Shown in pieces: positions 17,440 to 28,382 of a DNA stretch of 64,000 nucleotides. The notes beneath the pieces are model-generated. The model did not search any database, was not told where the DNA came from, and saw only the letters and a list, made by a program, of their open reading frames with translations. How positions within the stretch are numbered: position 1 is the first letter of the stretch; each line of letters opens with the position of its first letter. The translations under genes and the position numbers were made by a program. Source of the DNA: CAIWHR01 sp963811685 (GTDB taxonomy: Bacteria > Pseudomonadota > Gammaproteobacteria > Burkholderiales > Casimicrobiaceae); contig CAWESK010000021.1 in the NCBI GenBank assembly GCA_963811685.1, positions 62,001-126,000 of the forward strand, written 5' to 3'.

Positions 17440-19131
17440 CCGTCGATGCTCGCTGCGCGATCGTCCCCGATGCGTCGCTCGCGCCGCTTCCCCGTGGCGA
17501 TCGCCTTGGCGGCCTGTTCCATCTGCCGCAGGCGGAAGCGCTGCAGCTTGCCCGTCTCCGTGCGCGGCAGCGAATCGACGATATTCGATGGCGCGCGGGT
17601 ACTTGTACGGCGCGATCTCGCGCTTGACGAAATCCTGCAGCGCCGAGGTCATCGCCGGGCCGGGCTCGTGTCCGGACTTGAGAACGACGAACGCCTTGAC
17701 GATCTGCCCGCGCTCGTCGTCCGGCGCGCCGATCACGCCGCATTCGGACACGGCGGGATGCAGCAGCAGCGCGCCTTCCACCTCCGGGCCGCCGATGTTG
17801 TAGCCGGCGCTGATGATCATGTCGTCGGTCCGCGCCTGATAGACGTAGAGCCCCTCGGCATCGACGAGGAAGGCATCGCCGGTGTAGTTCCAGCCGTCCT
17901 TGACGTAGTTCTGCTGCCGGTCGTCCGCCAGGTAACGGCAGCCGGTCGGCCCCTTGACGGCGAGGCGGCCGGGCTGCCCGGGCGGAAGAGGTTTGCCCGC
18001 GTCGTCCATCACGCACGCACGGTATCCGGCGACGGGCGTGCCGATGACGCCGGGTTTCGCGTGCGCCTCGTCGTGCGAAATGAACATGTGAAAGAGCTCG
18101 GTGGAGCCGATGCCGTCGATGATCTCGATGCCGGTCGCCTCCTTCCACAGTGCGCGCGTGGCCGCCGGGAGCGCCTCGCCCGCCGACACGCATTTGCGCA
18201 GAGACTTGAGATCGTGCTGCCTCGCCTGCGCCGCCATCGCCCGATACGACGTCGGCGCGGTGAACAGCACCGTCGCCCGATGCTGCGCGACGACGGCCAG
18301 CAGCGCTTCCGGCGCCGGACGCTCGACCAGCAGCGTCGAGGCGCCGATCGACAGCGGAAACAGCAGGAGCCCACCCATTCCGAACGTGAACGCGAGCGGC
18401 GGACTGCCGGTGAAGAGGTCGTCGGGCGACGCGCGCAGCGTGTGCACGGGCCAGCAGCGGCACGCGGCGATGAGGTCGCGATGGAAATGCATCGTCCCCT
18501 TCGGCTTGCCGGTGGTGCCCGACGTGAACGCGATCAGACAGGTGTCGTCGGCCGCGGTATCGACGTCGGCGAACGTTGTCGGCTTGCCCGCCATCCGCGT
18601 CTCCAGATCGGACGCGCCGGTGCCGCCGAACAGCACGACCGTCTTCAGCGTCGGGCAATCCGGCCGCGCCGCTTCGAGATCCTCGGCCAACCGCGCATCG
18701 CACAGCGCGTGCGAGATCTCCGCCTTGGTGACGATATCGGTCAGCTCCTTCGCCCGCAGCAGCGGCATCGAGCCGACCGCGATGCCGCCGGCCTTCAGCA
18801 CGCCGAACCAGCATGCCGCGTACATCGGGTTGTTCGGCGCGCGCAGCAGCACGCGGTTGCCGGGGACGAGACCGAGATCCTCGACGAGGACGCGGGCGAT
18901 CTGGTTGGCCCGCGCGCGCAGGTCGCCGAAGGTCCACCGCAGGCCGCCGGGAGCGAGGATCGCCGCGCGATCGCCCCAGCCGCGTTCGATCGCCCGGTCG
19001 AGCAGCTCGGTCGCCGCGTTGAGCCGCGCCGGCAACTCGAGCTCCGGCAGCTCGAAGATGAGCTCCGGCCATTGGTCGCGCGGCGGCAGGCGATCCCGTG
19101 CAAACGTGTCGACGTGGGCAGATCGGTTCAT
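17440..19131 (-). CDS. benzoate/2-aminobenzoate-CoA ligase family protein (one frameshift)
   Basis: AMP-forming ligase that activates an aromatic acid to its CoA thioester. It starts MNRSAHVDTFARDRLPPRDQ at 19131, overlapping the acyl-CoA dehydrogenase stop. Motifs are LIAFTSGTTGKPKGTMHFHR (A3), DGIGSTELFHMFISHDEAH (A5), NYTGDAFLVDAEGLYVYQAR (A7) and IISAGYNIGGPEVEGALLLH (A8). A T inserted near 17582 shifts the frame; the expected ending EYVDSLPRTETGKLQRFRLR, with the A10 lysine, follows. The 3' end is uncertain because a second error masks the stop. The neighbours favour 2-aminobenzoate (anthranilate) or salicylate as substrate. Confidence 0.88.
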
Positions 19132-20315
19132 CCCGTGCTCCCGGCGAACGCGTTGACGAGCTCGCGCGCGATGACGAGCTTCTGCACTTCGGTCGCCCCT
19201 TCGTAGATGCGCAGCGCCCGGATCTCGCGATAGAGACGCTCGACGACCTCGCCGCGCTTGACGCCACGCCCCCCGAAAAGCTGGACCGCCGCGTCGATCA
19301 CCCGTTGCGCCGATTCGGTCGCCGCCATCTTGGCCATTGCCGCCTCGCGCGTCGCCCGGGCGCCGTGCACGTCGCGCCGCCACGCCGCGCGATAGATGAG
19401 CAGGGCGGCCGCGTCGATTTCCGTCGCCATTTCGCCGAGCTTCGCCTGCGTCAATTGCAGATTTCCCAACGTCGTCCCGAACATCCGGCGCAGCCCGGCG
19501 TGACGCAGCGCCTCGTCGAGCGCCCGGCGCGCGAATCCGAGCGCCGCCGCCGCGACCGAGGCGCGAAAGACATCGAGCGTGCGCATCGCGAGCTTGAATC
19601 CCTCGCCTTCCGCGCCGATCAGCGCATCGGCCGGCACGCGGCAACCGTCGAACACGATGCGCGCGAGCGGATGCGGCGCAATCACCTCGATGCGCTCGGC
19701 AATCGAGAGGCCCGGCGCGTGCGCCGGAACGATGAACGCCGAAATGCCGTTCGGCCCAGCCGTTCCCTTGGCGCGCGCGAACACGCAGTAGAAGTCGGCG
19801 ATCCCGCCATTGGAGATCCACGTCTTGGTGCCGTCGATCACCCACGAATCGCCGTCGCGGCGGGCTGTCGTCGTCATGGCTCCGACGTCGGATCCCGCAT
19901 CCGGCTCCGACAGCGCGAAGGCGGCAATCGCCTTGCCCTTCGCGACGGCCGGCAACCAGCGCGCCTTCTGCGCCGGGCTTCCCGCAAGGGTGATCGGGCC
20001 GCTGCCGAGACCCTGCATCGCAAACACGAAATCGGCGAGACCGTCGGCATAGGCGAGCGTCTCCCGCGCGACGCACAGCGCACGCGAGTCGAGCGCGGGC
20101 AGCGCGCCGCCATGGGACGCGGGAACGCAGTAGCGAAGCCAGCCGGCGTCACCGAGCCGGCGGACGAGATCGCGGCAGGCGGCATCGACGTCGTCGTGTT
20201 CCGGCGCCGACAATTCCGCCGCCACCCAGATGCCGAGACCGGTGGCGAGCGCCTGATGGGGGTCGTCGAAAAACGGCCAGTCGAGATGGTCGAGGTTCAT
20301 CCGCGTTTCCGGCAT
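19128..20315 (-). CDS. acyl-CoA dehydrogenase
   Basis: FAD-dependent oxidoreductase of the acyl-CoA dehydrogenase fold, ~395 residues. It shows IAAFALSEPDAGSDVGAMTT, DGTKTWISNGGIADFYCVFA, ALGFARRALDEALRHAG and a C-terminal IYEGATEVQKLVIARELVN with the usual RIYEG catalytic region. The ATG at 20315 (MPETRMNLDHLD) lies just beyond the enoyl-CoA hydratase stop; the ATG at 20300 is an alternative. In the 2-aminobenzoyl-CoA type pathway such an enzyme would oxidise the alicyclic CoA thioester after ring reduction. That assignment is contextual. Confidence 0.9.
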   Translation of the reverse strand: MPETRMNLDHLDWPFFDDPHQALATGLGIWVAAELSAPEHDDVDAACRDLVRRLGDAGWLRYCVPASHGGALPALDSRALCVARETLAYADGLADFVFAMQGLGSGPITLAGSPAQKARWLPAVAKGKAIAAFALSEPDAGSDVGAMTTTARRDGDSWVIDGTKTWISNGGIADFYCVFARAKGTAGPNGISAFIVPAHAPGLSIAERIEVIAPHPLARIVFDGCRVPADALIGAEGEGFKLAMRTLDVFRASVAAAALGFARRALDEALRHAGLRRMFGTTLGNLQLTQAKLGEMATEIDAAALLIYRAAWRRDVHGARATREAAMAKMAATESAQRVIDAAVQLFGGRGVKRGEVVERLYREIRALRIYEGATEVQKLVIARELVNAFAGSTG

Positions 20316-20319
20316 GGCT

Positions 20320-21158
20320 TCAGTTGCCTTCGAATGCCGGCTTGCGCTTCGCCGCGAACGCGTCGAACGCGCGGCGGAAATCCTGCGTCTGCATGCAGAT
20401 CGCCTGCGCCTCGCGCCTCCGCCTCGATCGCCGCGTCGAGATCCATCGCCCACTCCTGATGCAGGAGCTTCTTGGTCATCGCGTGGGCGAACGTCGGGCC
20501 GTCGGCGAGCGAACGCGCAAGCGCCTTCGCATCGGCCGCGAGTGCGTCAGGCGCGACGATCCGGTTGAAGAATCCCCAGGCGCTGACCCTCGTCGGCGGT
20601 CATCGCGCGGCCGGTGTAGAGAAGCTCGGCGGCGCGGCCCTGCCCGATCATCCGCGGCAGCAGCGTGCACGCTCCCATGTCGCAGCCGGCCAGGCCCACC
20701 TTGACGAACAGGAACGACGTCTTCGCCGCGGGCGTGCCGATCCGGAAGTCCGCGGCGAGCGCGACCATCGCGCCGGCGCCGGCGCACACGCCGTCGACCG
20801 CGGCGACGATCGGCTGCGGACAGGCGCGCATCGCCTTGACCAGGTCGCCGGTCATCCGCGTGAACGCGAGCAATTCCGGCGTCGTCATCTTCGTCAGCGG
20901 CCCGATGATCTCGTGGACGTCGCCGCCCGAGCAGAAGTTGCCGCCGGCGCCGCCGATGACCACGGCCTTCACGTCGCTCGCATAGACGAGGGCGCGGAAG
21001 AGGTCGCGCAGCTCCGCGTACGCGTCGAAGGTCAGCGGATTCTTCTTCTGCGGCCGGTCGAGCGTGATCGTCGCCACCTTGCCGTCGGCGTCGGCATGCC
21101 AGCGGAAGTGCGTCGCCGCGTAGCCGCGCAACGCCCGCGCGTGATGCGCCATCGTCAT
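20320..21158 (-). CDS. enoyl-CoA hydratase/isomerase family protein (two frameshifts)
   Basis: Crotonase-fold enzyme acting on a CoA thioester. It contains VATITLDRPQKKNPLTFDAY, VVIGGAGGNFCSGGDVHEII with the oxyanion-hole glycines, and VDGVCAGAGAMVALAADFRI. An extra G near 20577 would truncate it after ADEGQRLG; in the other frame SAWGFFNRIVAPDALAADAK continues. A second extra base near 20418 is followed by FRRAFDAFAAKRKPAFEGN and a TGA. Repaired length is ~278 residues. Its ATG at 21158 overlaps the marR stop as ATGA. It probably hydrates an unsaturated alicyclic CoA ester in the same pathway. Confidence 0.88.
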
Positions 21159-21661
21159 TTTCGATCTCCCGTCGCCGCCGTTGCATCCGCCGGTTTCGAA
21201 TCCCGCGCCGCAATCGTCGTCTTGAGCTTCCCGAGAAGCGCACGCAGGCGCTCGCGGTCGGCCGGCGTGAGGCCGCCGACCATGTCCTTCACCCAGCGCT
21301 TCATGTTCCACCGCCATTGCGTCGAATGTACGCTTTCCCGCGGGCGTCAGCCGGACGAGCTGCGCGCGCCGGTCGCCCGGAATCGCGCGCCGCTCGACCA
21401 GCCCCTCGGCAACCAGAGCGGTGGTGATGCCGGTGACGTTGCCGCCGGTCACCATCAGCCGCCGCGACAGCTCGCCCATCCGCAGGCCCTCCGGATTGCG
21501 CTCGAGCTGCGCCATGAGGTCGAAGCGCGGCAGCGTCGTGGCGAAGCGCTCGCGCAGTCCCGCACGCACCCGCCCCTCGATCAACGTCGTGCAGGTCAGA
21601 AGGCGCAGCCACAGCCGCAGCGCATCGTGGTCCTTGGAGCCCTGGGTTACGCCCGCCGCGC

Positions 21662-21665
<4 letters not shown>
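21155..21665 (-). CDS. MarR family transcriptional regulator (one frameshift)
   Basis: Winged-helix regulator that probably senses the pathway's CoA thioester or aromatic acid. The DNA-binding part reads FDLMAQLERNPEGLRMGELS, RRLMVTGGNVTGITTALVAE, VERRAIPGDRRAQLVRLTPA. One extra base near 21305 breaks the C-terminal helix; past it the sequence is KRWVKDMVGGLTPADRERLR, ALLGKLKTTIAARD, ending at the TGA that overlaps the hydratase start. It is embedded in the operon. A palindrome in the operon promoter (24054-24067) is its best candidate target. Confidence 0.88.
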
Positions 21666-23994
<2,329 letters not shown>

Positions 23995-24052
23995 TTGTCA
24001 GGGCGACGAGGCGGAGGGGTGCCGAGCCGGCCGAGATATTTCATGTTTCAAT

Positions 24053-24080
24053 ATATTAGACCTAAATTAATCGTCGTCAA
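24053..24080 (-). promoter_or_regulatory. promoter of the aromatic-CoA operon with MarR-like palindrome
   Basis: In an AT-rich island the minus strand has TTGACG (24080-24075), a 16-bp spacer and TAATAT (24058-24053), a good sigma-70 promoter. The imperfect palindrome ATTTAG-GT-CTAATA (24067-24054) overlaps the spacer and -10. Palindromes of this kind are typical MarR-family operators, and the operon encodes a MarR protein. The start codon of the first gene lies about 60 bp downstream at 23994. Operator assignment is inferred. Confidence 0.55.
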
Positions 24081-24210
24081 GCGGTTGCCCGCTACCCCTC
24101 TCAGCCATCCGGTCGATTTGTGGGACGCCGGCTACGCGCCACGATTGGAAGGCCGTTCGGGCGGCGCTGCGCGTCGGCCACCTTCCCTTCGCCATGCCAA
24201 GGAGACGACG

Positions 24211-24789
24211 ATGACACTGCTCGCCTGCAGGTTTGCCGAACGTCGCGCCACGCCACCCGGCCGCCCGAAGACCGGCTGGACGCTGGTCGAGCTGATGCTG
24301 GGCCTCGCCATCGCCGGGCTGCTGGTGATCCTGGCGCTGCCCTTCTATGGCGAATGGATCGCCGACTATCAGGTGCTGAACCACGCGCAGCTTCTCGCGG
24401 GCACGATGAACATCGCACGCGCCGAAGCGGTCAAGCGCGGCCGGCGCGTCAATCTCTGCAAGTCCGCCGACCGGGTTCAGTGCAGCGCGTTGGGGGGCTG
24501 GGAGGCGGGCTACGTGGTCCACGTCGACTCGGATCGCGACGGCGCCGTCGATGCGGGGGATGCTGCGTTCCGGGTGCAAGGGCCGGCCACGCCGGGCATC
24601 ACGATCCGCGGCAACCGTCCCGTCGATGACTATGTGTCGTACACAAGTCTCGGCACGGCGCGGTTGCTGAACGGGGGGCTGCAGATGGGGACGATCACCG
24701 TGTGCAAGAGCGGCCGGCGGGCGATCGACGTCGTGCTGGCGAACAGCGGGCGCGCGCGCATCCAGAAGACCGCGATGGTCTGCCCGTGA
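24211..24789 (+). CDS. fimT: GspH/FimT family pseudopilin
   Basis: Minor pilin-like protein of the type IV pilus. It has 192 residues with no frameshift. A 22-residue leader is followed by the prepilin peptidase site G/WTLVELMLGLAIAGLLVIL (Trp instead of the usual Phe or Met at +1, Glu at +5 kept). The C-terminal domain contains the FimT pattern INLC-like VNLCKSADRVQC, the GWEAGYVVHVDSDRDG block, and ITVCKSGRRAIDVVLANSGR. AAGGAG lies 7 bp before the ATG. It heads the plus-strand pilin cluster, with 170 bp before the next gene. Confidence 0.88.
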   Translation: MTLLACRFAERRATPPGRPKTGWTLVELMLGLAIAGLLVILALPFYGEWIADYQVLNHAQLLAGTMNIARAEAVKRGRRVNLCKSADRVQCSALGGWEAGYVVHVDSDRDGAVDAGDAAFRVQGPATPGITIRGNRPVDDYVSYTSLGTARLLNGGLQMGTITVCKSGRRAIDVVLANSGRARIQKTAMVCP

Positions 24790-24959
24790 GCTTCGCCGCC
24801 GGGACGGGGACCTCGTCGGGCATCGTGACCGCCGCATCGCGCGTCGACGCGCTCGCGCGCGGCGGCACCGTCCGTTCCCGCCGGGCGCCCACTGGTCGGG
24901 ATCGTTTGCGGAGCCCCCGTCCGCCTCCTAGGATACGGGCATCCAAAAGGGGATTTCAC

Positions 24960-25426
24960 ATGTCGCGCACCCGTCACGCAAGGACCGCCGTCGAACGCCG
25001 GCTTCACGCTGATCGAGCTGATGATCGTCGTCGTCGTCATCGGCATTCTGGCCGCCATCGCCGTGCCGCTCTACGGCGATTCGGTGACGCGCAGCAAGAT
25101 CATCGACGCCACGACCAAGCTCGGCGACTTCCGCACGCAGATGGAAAAGTATTTCATGGACAACCGGACGTACTTCAACGGCGCCGCCTGCGGCGCAACG
25201 CTGCGGATCCGGCGGACATCGCCGCCGGCGCACAATTTCAATATCACCTGCGTCCGCGGCGCGGGACCGCCGGAAACCTACATGATCACGGCGACGGGCG
25301 CCCAACGGCATGTCGCGGCGTTCGTCTACACCGTCAACCAGGCGAACGCCAAGACGTCGTCCGGCCCGGGCTGGCAAATATACGAATCCCGCATGCTGGG
25401 CCGTACGCAAGGACGGGTCCTGCTGA
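24960..25426 (+). CDS. pilE: type IV pilin PilE-like (two or more frameshifts)
   Basis: Type IV pilin or minor pilin. After the ATG at 24960 (AGGGG upstream) an extra C near 25001 precedes GFTLIELMIVVVVIGILAAI, a perfect class III signal and N-terminal helix. The body has TKLGDFRTQMEKYFMDNRTY, FNITCVRGAGPPETYMITAT and FVYTVNQANAKTSSGPGWQI. An extra C near 25388 hides the normal ending ACWAVRKDGSC and its TGA at 25424-25426. The region around RIRRTSPPAH (25200-25225) is probably also out of frame. Repaired length is ~153 residues, with the usual C-terminal disulfide pair. Confidence 0.87.
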
Positions 25427-25984
25427 TGTTCCGCGCGCGCACCGCCGGGTTCACGCTGGTCGAGCTGATGATCGGACTCGCGATCGCCGGCGCTGCTGCT
25501 GGTGCTCGCGATGCCGAGCTACTCGGTCTGGATCGCCGACGGCCAGATCCGCAATGCCGCCGAGTCGATCGCCAGCGGAATGCGCTATGCGCAGAGCCAG
25601 GCGGTCGCGCGCAACAGCGCCGTCGCGTTCATCCTCTTCACGCCGGCAACCGGGTGGACCGCGCCGGCTCGAGATCGACGCGCTCGACATTGCAGACGGG
25701 GGTATTCGCCGAGGGCTCGGCCCAGACCACGCAGACGCCGACTCCCGCCGGCGACGACGACGGTCACGTTTCAGCTCTCTCGGCGGGATCAGCCTCGCCA
25801 ACGCGGACGCGAGCGTCGACGCTGACAGAGGTGGACGTCAACTCGGCCGTTGCCGGCGCGCGCAACCTCAACGTCCTCGTCGGGGGCGGCGCGAGCAGCG
25901 TGCTCGGTCAGGCCAAGCAAGACCGGCATCAAGATCTGCGATCCCAAATGGCCGGCGACCGATCCGAAGGGCTGCCCGGCCTGA
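25426..25984 (+). CDS. second GspH/FimT-type minor pilin (four or more frameshifts)
   Basis: It starts at the ATG overlapping the pilE stop (TGATG): MFRARTAGFTLVELMIGLAI is a clear prepilin leader with processing after the Gly. After an extra G near 25490 the helix continues LLLVLAMPSYSVWIADGQIR, then NAAESIASGMRYAQSQAVAR, the FimT/GspH signature. Further shifts occur near 25668, 25702, 25750 and 25768, between LEIDALDIADGG, FAEGSAQTTQTPTPAG and SSLGGISLANADAS. The true end is KTGIKICDPKWPATDPKGCP and a TGA at 25982-25984. Probably a functional minor pilin blurred by sequence error. Confidence 0.82.
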
Positions 25985-26021
25985 CGCCCGGACAACGTGA
26001 CATGCACCGCACTTGCACACC

Positions 26022-26499
26022 ATGACTCCATCGTCGGCGCCAATCGCAGCCCGCGCAGCCGCGCAGCGCGGCAGCTTCCTGCTCGAGGCGCTCGTCTCGG
26101 TGCTGATCGTCGCCCTGGGCATCCTGGGGCTGATCGGGCTGCAGGCGCGCGCGATCCAGAACGTCGACGACGCGCAGTATCGCGGCGAGGCGGCCTACGT
26201 CGCCAACGCCCTGCTCGGCCAGATGTGGCTCTACGACCGCACGAAGCTCATCGCCGATTTCGACAGTTCGGCCGGCGGCCCCGCCTACACCGAATTCAAG
26301 ACCTGGGTCGGGCAGCGGCTCCCGGGCGCGAACATTCCCGCGAACGCGCCGGTGGTCACCGTCACTCAGCGGCGCGACCACGCCGACGCCGACCAGCTCG
26401 CCGGTCTACATCCGCGTGATGTGGCAGGCGCCCGGCGAGCCCGCCGGCACGCCCGCCCACTTCTACGAGATCGACGCCATCGTGGGGTCGAATCCATGA
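26022..26499 (+). CDS. pilV: type IV pilus modification protein PilV (one frameshift)
   Basis: Minor pilin needed for pilus assembly. The ATG at 26022 gives a short leader ending AAAQRG, then SFLLEALVSVLIVALGILGL, the PilV form of the N-terminal helix with Glu5. IGLQARAIQNVDDAQYRGEA and AAYVANALLGQMW follow. One extra base near 26370 shifts the frame; the repaired tail is GATTPTPTSSPVYIRVMWQA, PGEPAGTPAHFYEIDAIVGS, stop TGA at 26497-26499. The start of pilW overlaps this stop. Confidence 0.88.
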
Positions 26500-27696
26500 C
26501 CATGACGACAACGCGCATTCCCGTCCCGCCGCGGCAGCGCGGCATGGGCATCGTCGAGGTGATGGTCGGCATCCTCATCGGGATGATCGTCGTCGCCGCG
26601 ATCTACAACGTGTTCGCGGTCGCCGAAGGCTACAAGCGCACGGCGGTCGGCGCGGCCGACGCGCAGACCACCGGGATCTATGCGCAGTTCGTCCTGCGGC
26701 GCGAGATCGCGCAATGCCGGCACCGCGCTGTCCGGCGCCGGCGCCGATCTTGCGACCTGCACGGCGTGCGGACCCCGGCTGGCCCGTCCCGGCCGGCTTT
26801 CGGCGGTCACACTACATTCGGCCGATTCCCGTGCTGATCCGCGACGGCGGCGCGGCCGAACGTGTCGGACAGCTTCCTCGTCACCTACAGCACCTCGCCC
26901 CGCGTCATCACGCCGATGCTGTTCATCGACAAGCCGATGACCGTCGGCGGTCGACATCTTCTACATTCAAAGCCCGAACGGCTTCAGCGCCAACGATCGC
27001 GTGATCGCGATCGACATGAACGGGAACTGCGAGCTGTCGCAGGTCGATCGCGGTCGTGCCGGGGGACAGCCTCGGGCAACGTGATCACCGGGATCGTCGG
27101 AATTTCGCATCCGAACGTCGCGCATCTGTACTTTCCCGGAAGCGCCGCCGACGGCGCGCGGCTCCTCAACATGGGCCAGGTCGGCACGTCGACCCGCACG
27201 CTCTACGACGTGGTCGAACGGGCAGCTCCGCATGACGGACGTTTTCGAACGGCGGGCTCGCCAATCCGATCGCGCAGAACGTCGTGCTGATGAAGGCGCA
27301 ATACGGCGTCGACTGCGGCGGACAACGGGGTCATCTCGTGGACGACGGCGACGGCCACCAATATCTGCGGCGACGGCCGTCAACTACACGCCGGCCGACT
27401 TCGTGCCGCCGTATGGCCGGTCGCCATGCGTCGCCGCCTGCTGGGATGGCCCGAACCTCGCGCGAGTCCGCGCGATCCGCGTCGGCATCGTCGTGCGCAG
27501 CGACGAGCCCGATCTCAAGGATCCCAGCCTGGTCGGCCAGCCGGCGGCCGTGGCCTGTTCGACTGCTCGACGCACAACGGCGCATGCCAGGGCCGCATCG
27601 CGCTCAACAACACCGATCCTCGTCGACGGCTACCGCCACCGGACCTACGAGACGATCGTCCCGATGATCAACGCCATCTACAACAACGGATTGTGA
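26496..27696 (+). CDS. pilW: type IV pilus assembly protein PilW (about ten frameshifts)
   Basis: Minor pilin, ~395 residues after repair. MTMTTTRIPVPPRQRG is the leader, followed by MGIVEVMVGILIGMIVVAAI, then VGAADAQTTGIYAQFVLRRE. From 26707 on the reading frame changes about every 100 bp, but PilW-like pieces can be read across frames: NAGTALSGAGADLATC, SFLVTYSTSPRVITPMLFID, FYIQSPNGFSANDRVIAIDM, GIVGISHPNVAHLYFPGSAA, RVRAIRVGIVVRSDEPDLKD, and the terminal YRHRTYETIVPMINAIYNNG. No in-frame stop is needed to explain the breaks other than by single-base gains. It overlaps pilV and is 5 bp from pilX. Confidence 0.8.
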
Positions 27697-27701
27697 CTGC
27701 C

Positions 27702-28353
27702 ATGGCCGTTACGGACTGCCATCCGAAGATCGCGCGCCGCGCAGCGCGGCGTCGTCCTGTTCATCGCCCTGATCGCGATGGTCGTGCTGACCCTCGCCGG
27801 GGTCGCGCTGATCCGATCCGTCGACACCACCGGATCGGTCGCCGGGAACATCGCCTTCCGCGAGGCGCGCATGGCGGCCGCCAATTGTCGCGGTGAAAAG
27901 GCGGTCGACGCGCTTTTCATCAGCCAAGTCGATCAATCCCGAGCTCGATCGACACCGACCACCACTATTACGCCAAGCTTCAGGTCGGCGAAAAGCCCAA
28001 CGGCGTGCCCGCGCTGCTGTCCGGAACCTACGCGACGATGAGCGCGGCCTATACCGCGGCGCTCGGCGCGCCGGACATCTATCCCCGACCATCGCCTATC
28101 CGGCGAGCAACGCGGAAGTCCGCTCGGTCATCGAGCGCGTCTGCGCACCGGCGACCCCCGTTCCTCCCGGCGCTCACGTTCGCCCAGAAGCTCCAGTATT
28201 GCGACGAGCTGCGCGCCGAAGCTGTCGTTCGGCAAGACCTCGATGAAACTCGGCGGACCGACGCTGCCGCCATTCCCGCTGTTCCGCGTCACCGTGCGCG
28301 TCGATCTCCCGGGCACCAACACAACCGCGTACGCGCAGACCATGCTGCGTTGA
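27702..28353 (+). CDS. pilX: type IV pilus assembly protein PilX (several frameshifts)
   Basis: Minor pilin-like assembly protein. The ATG at 27702 is followed, after an extra base near 27740, by QRGVVLFIALIAMVVLTLAG and ALIRSVDTTGSVAGNIAFRE, the PilX N-terminal helix and its conserved GN-x-AFRE motif. Later pieces are HYYAKLQVGEKPNGVPALLS, TIAYPASNAEVRSVIERVCA, and the end FPLFRVTVRVDLPGTNTTAY with a TGA at 28351-28353. At least five single-base shifts are needed. It lies between pilW and pilY1 in the conserved order. Confidence 0.82.
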
Positions 28354-28382
28354 CACAACTGCCGCTCGCAGGGAAGGCTCAT

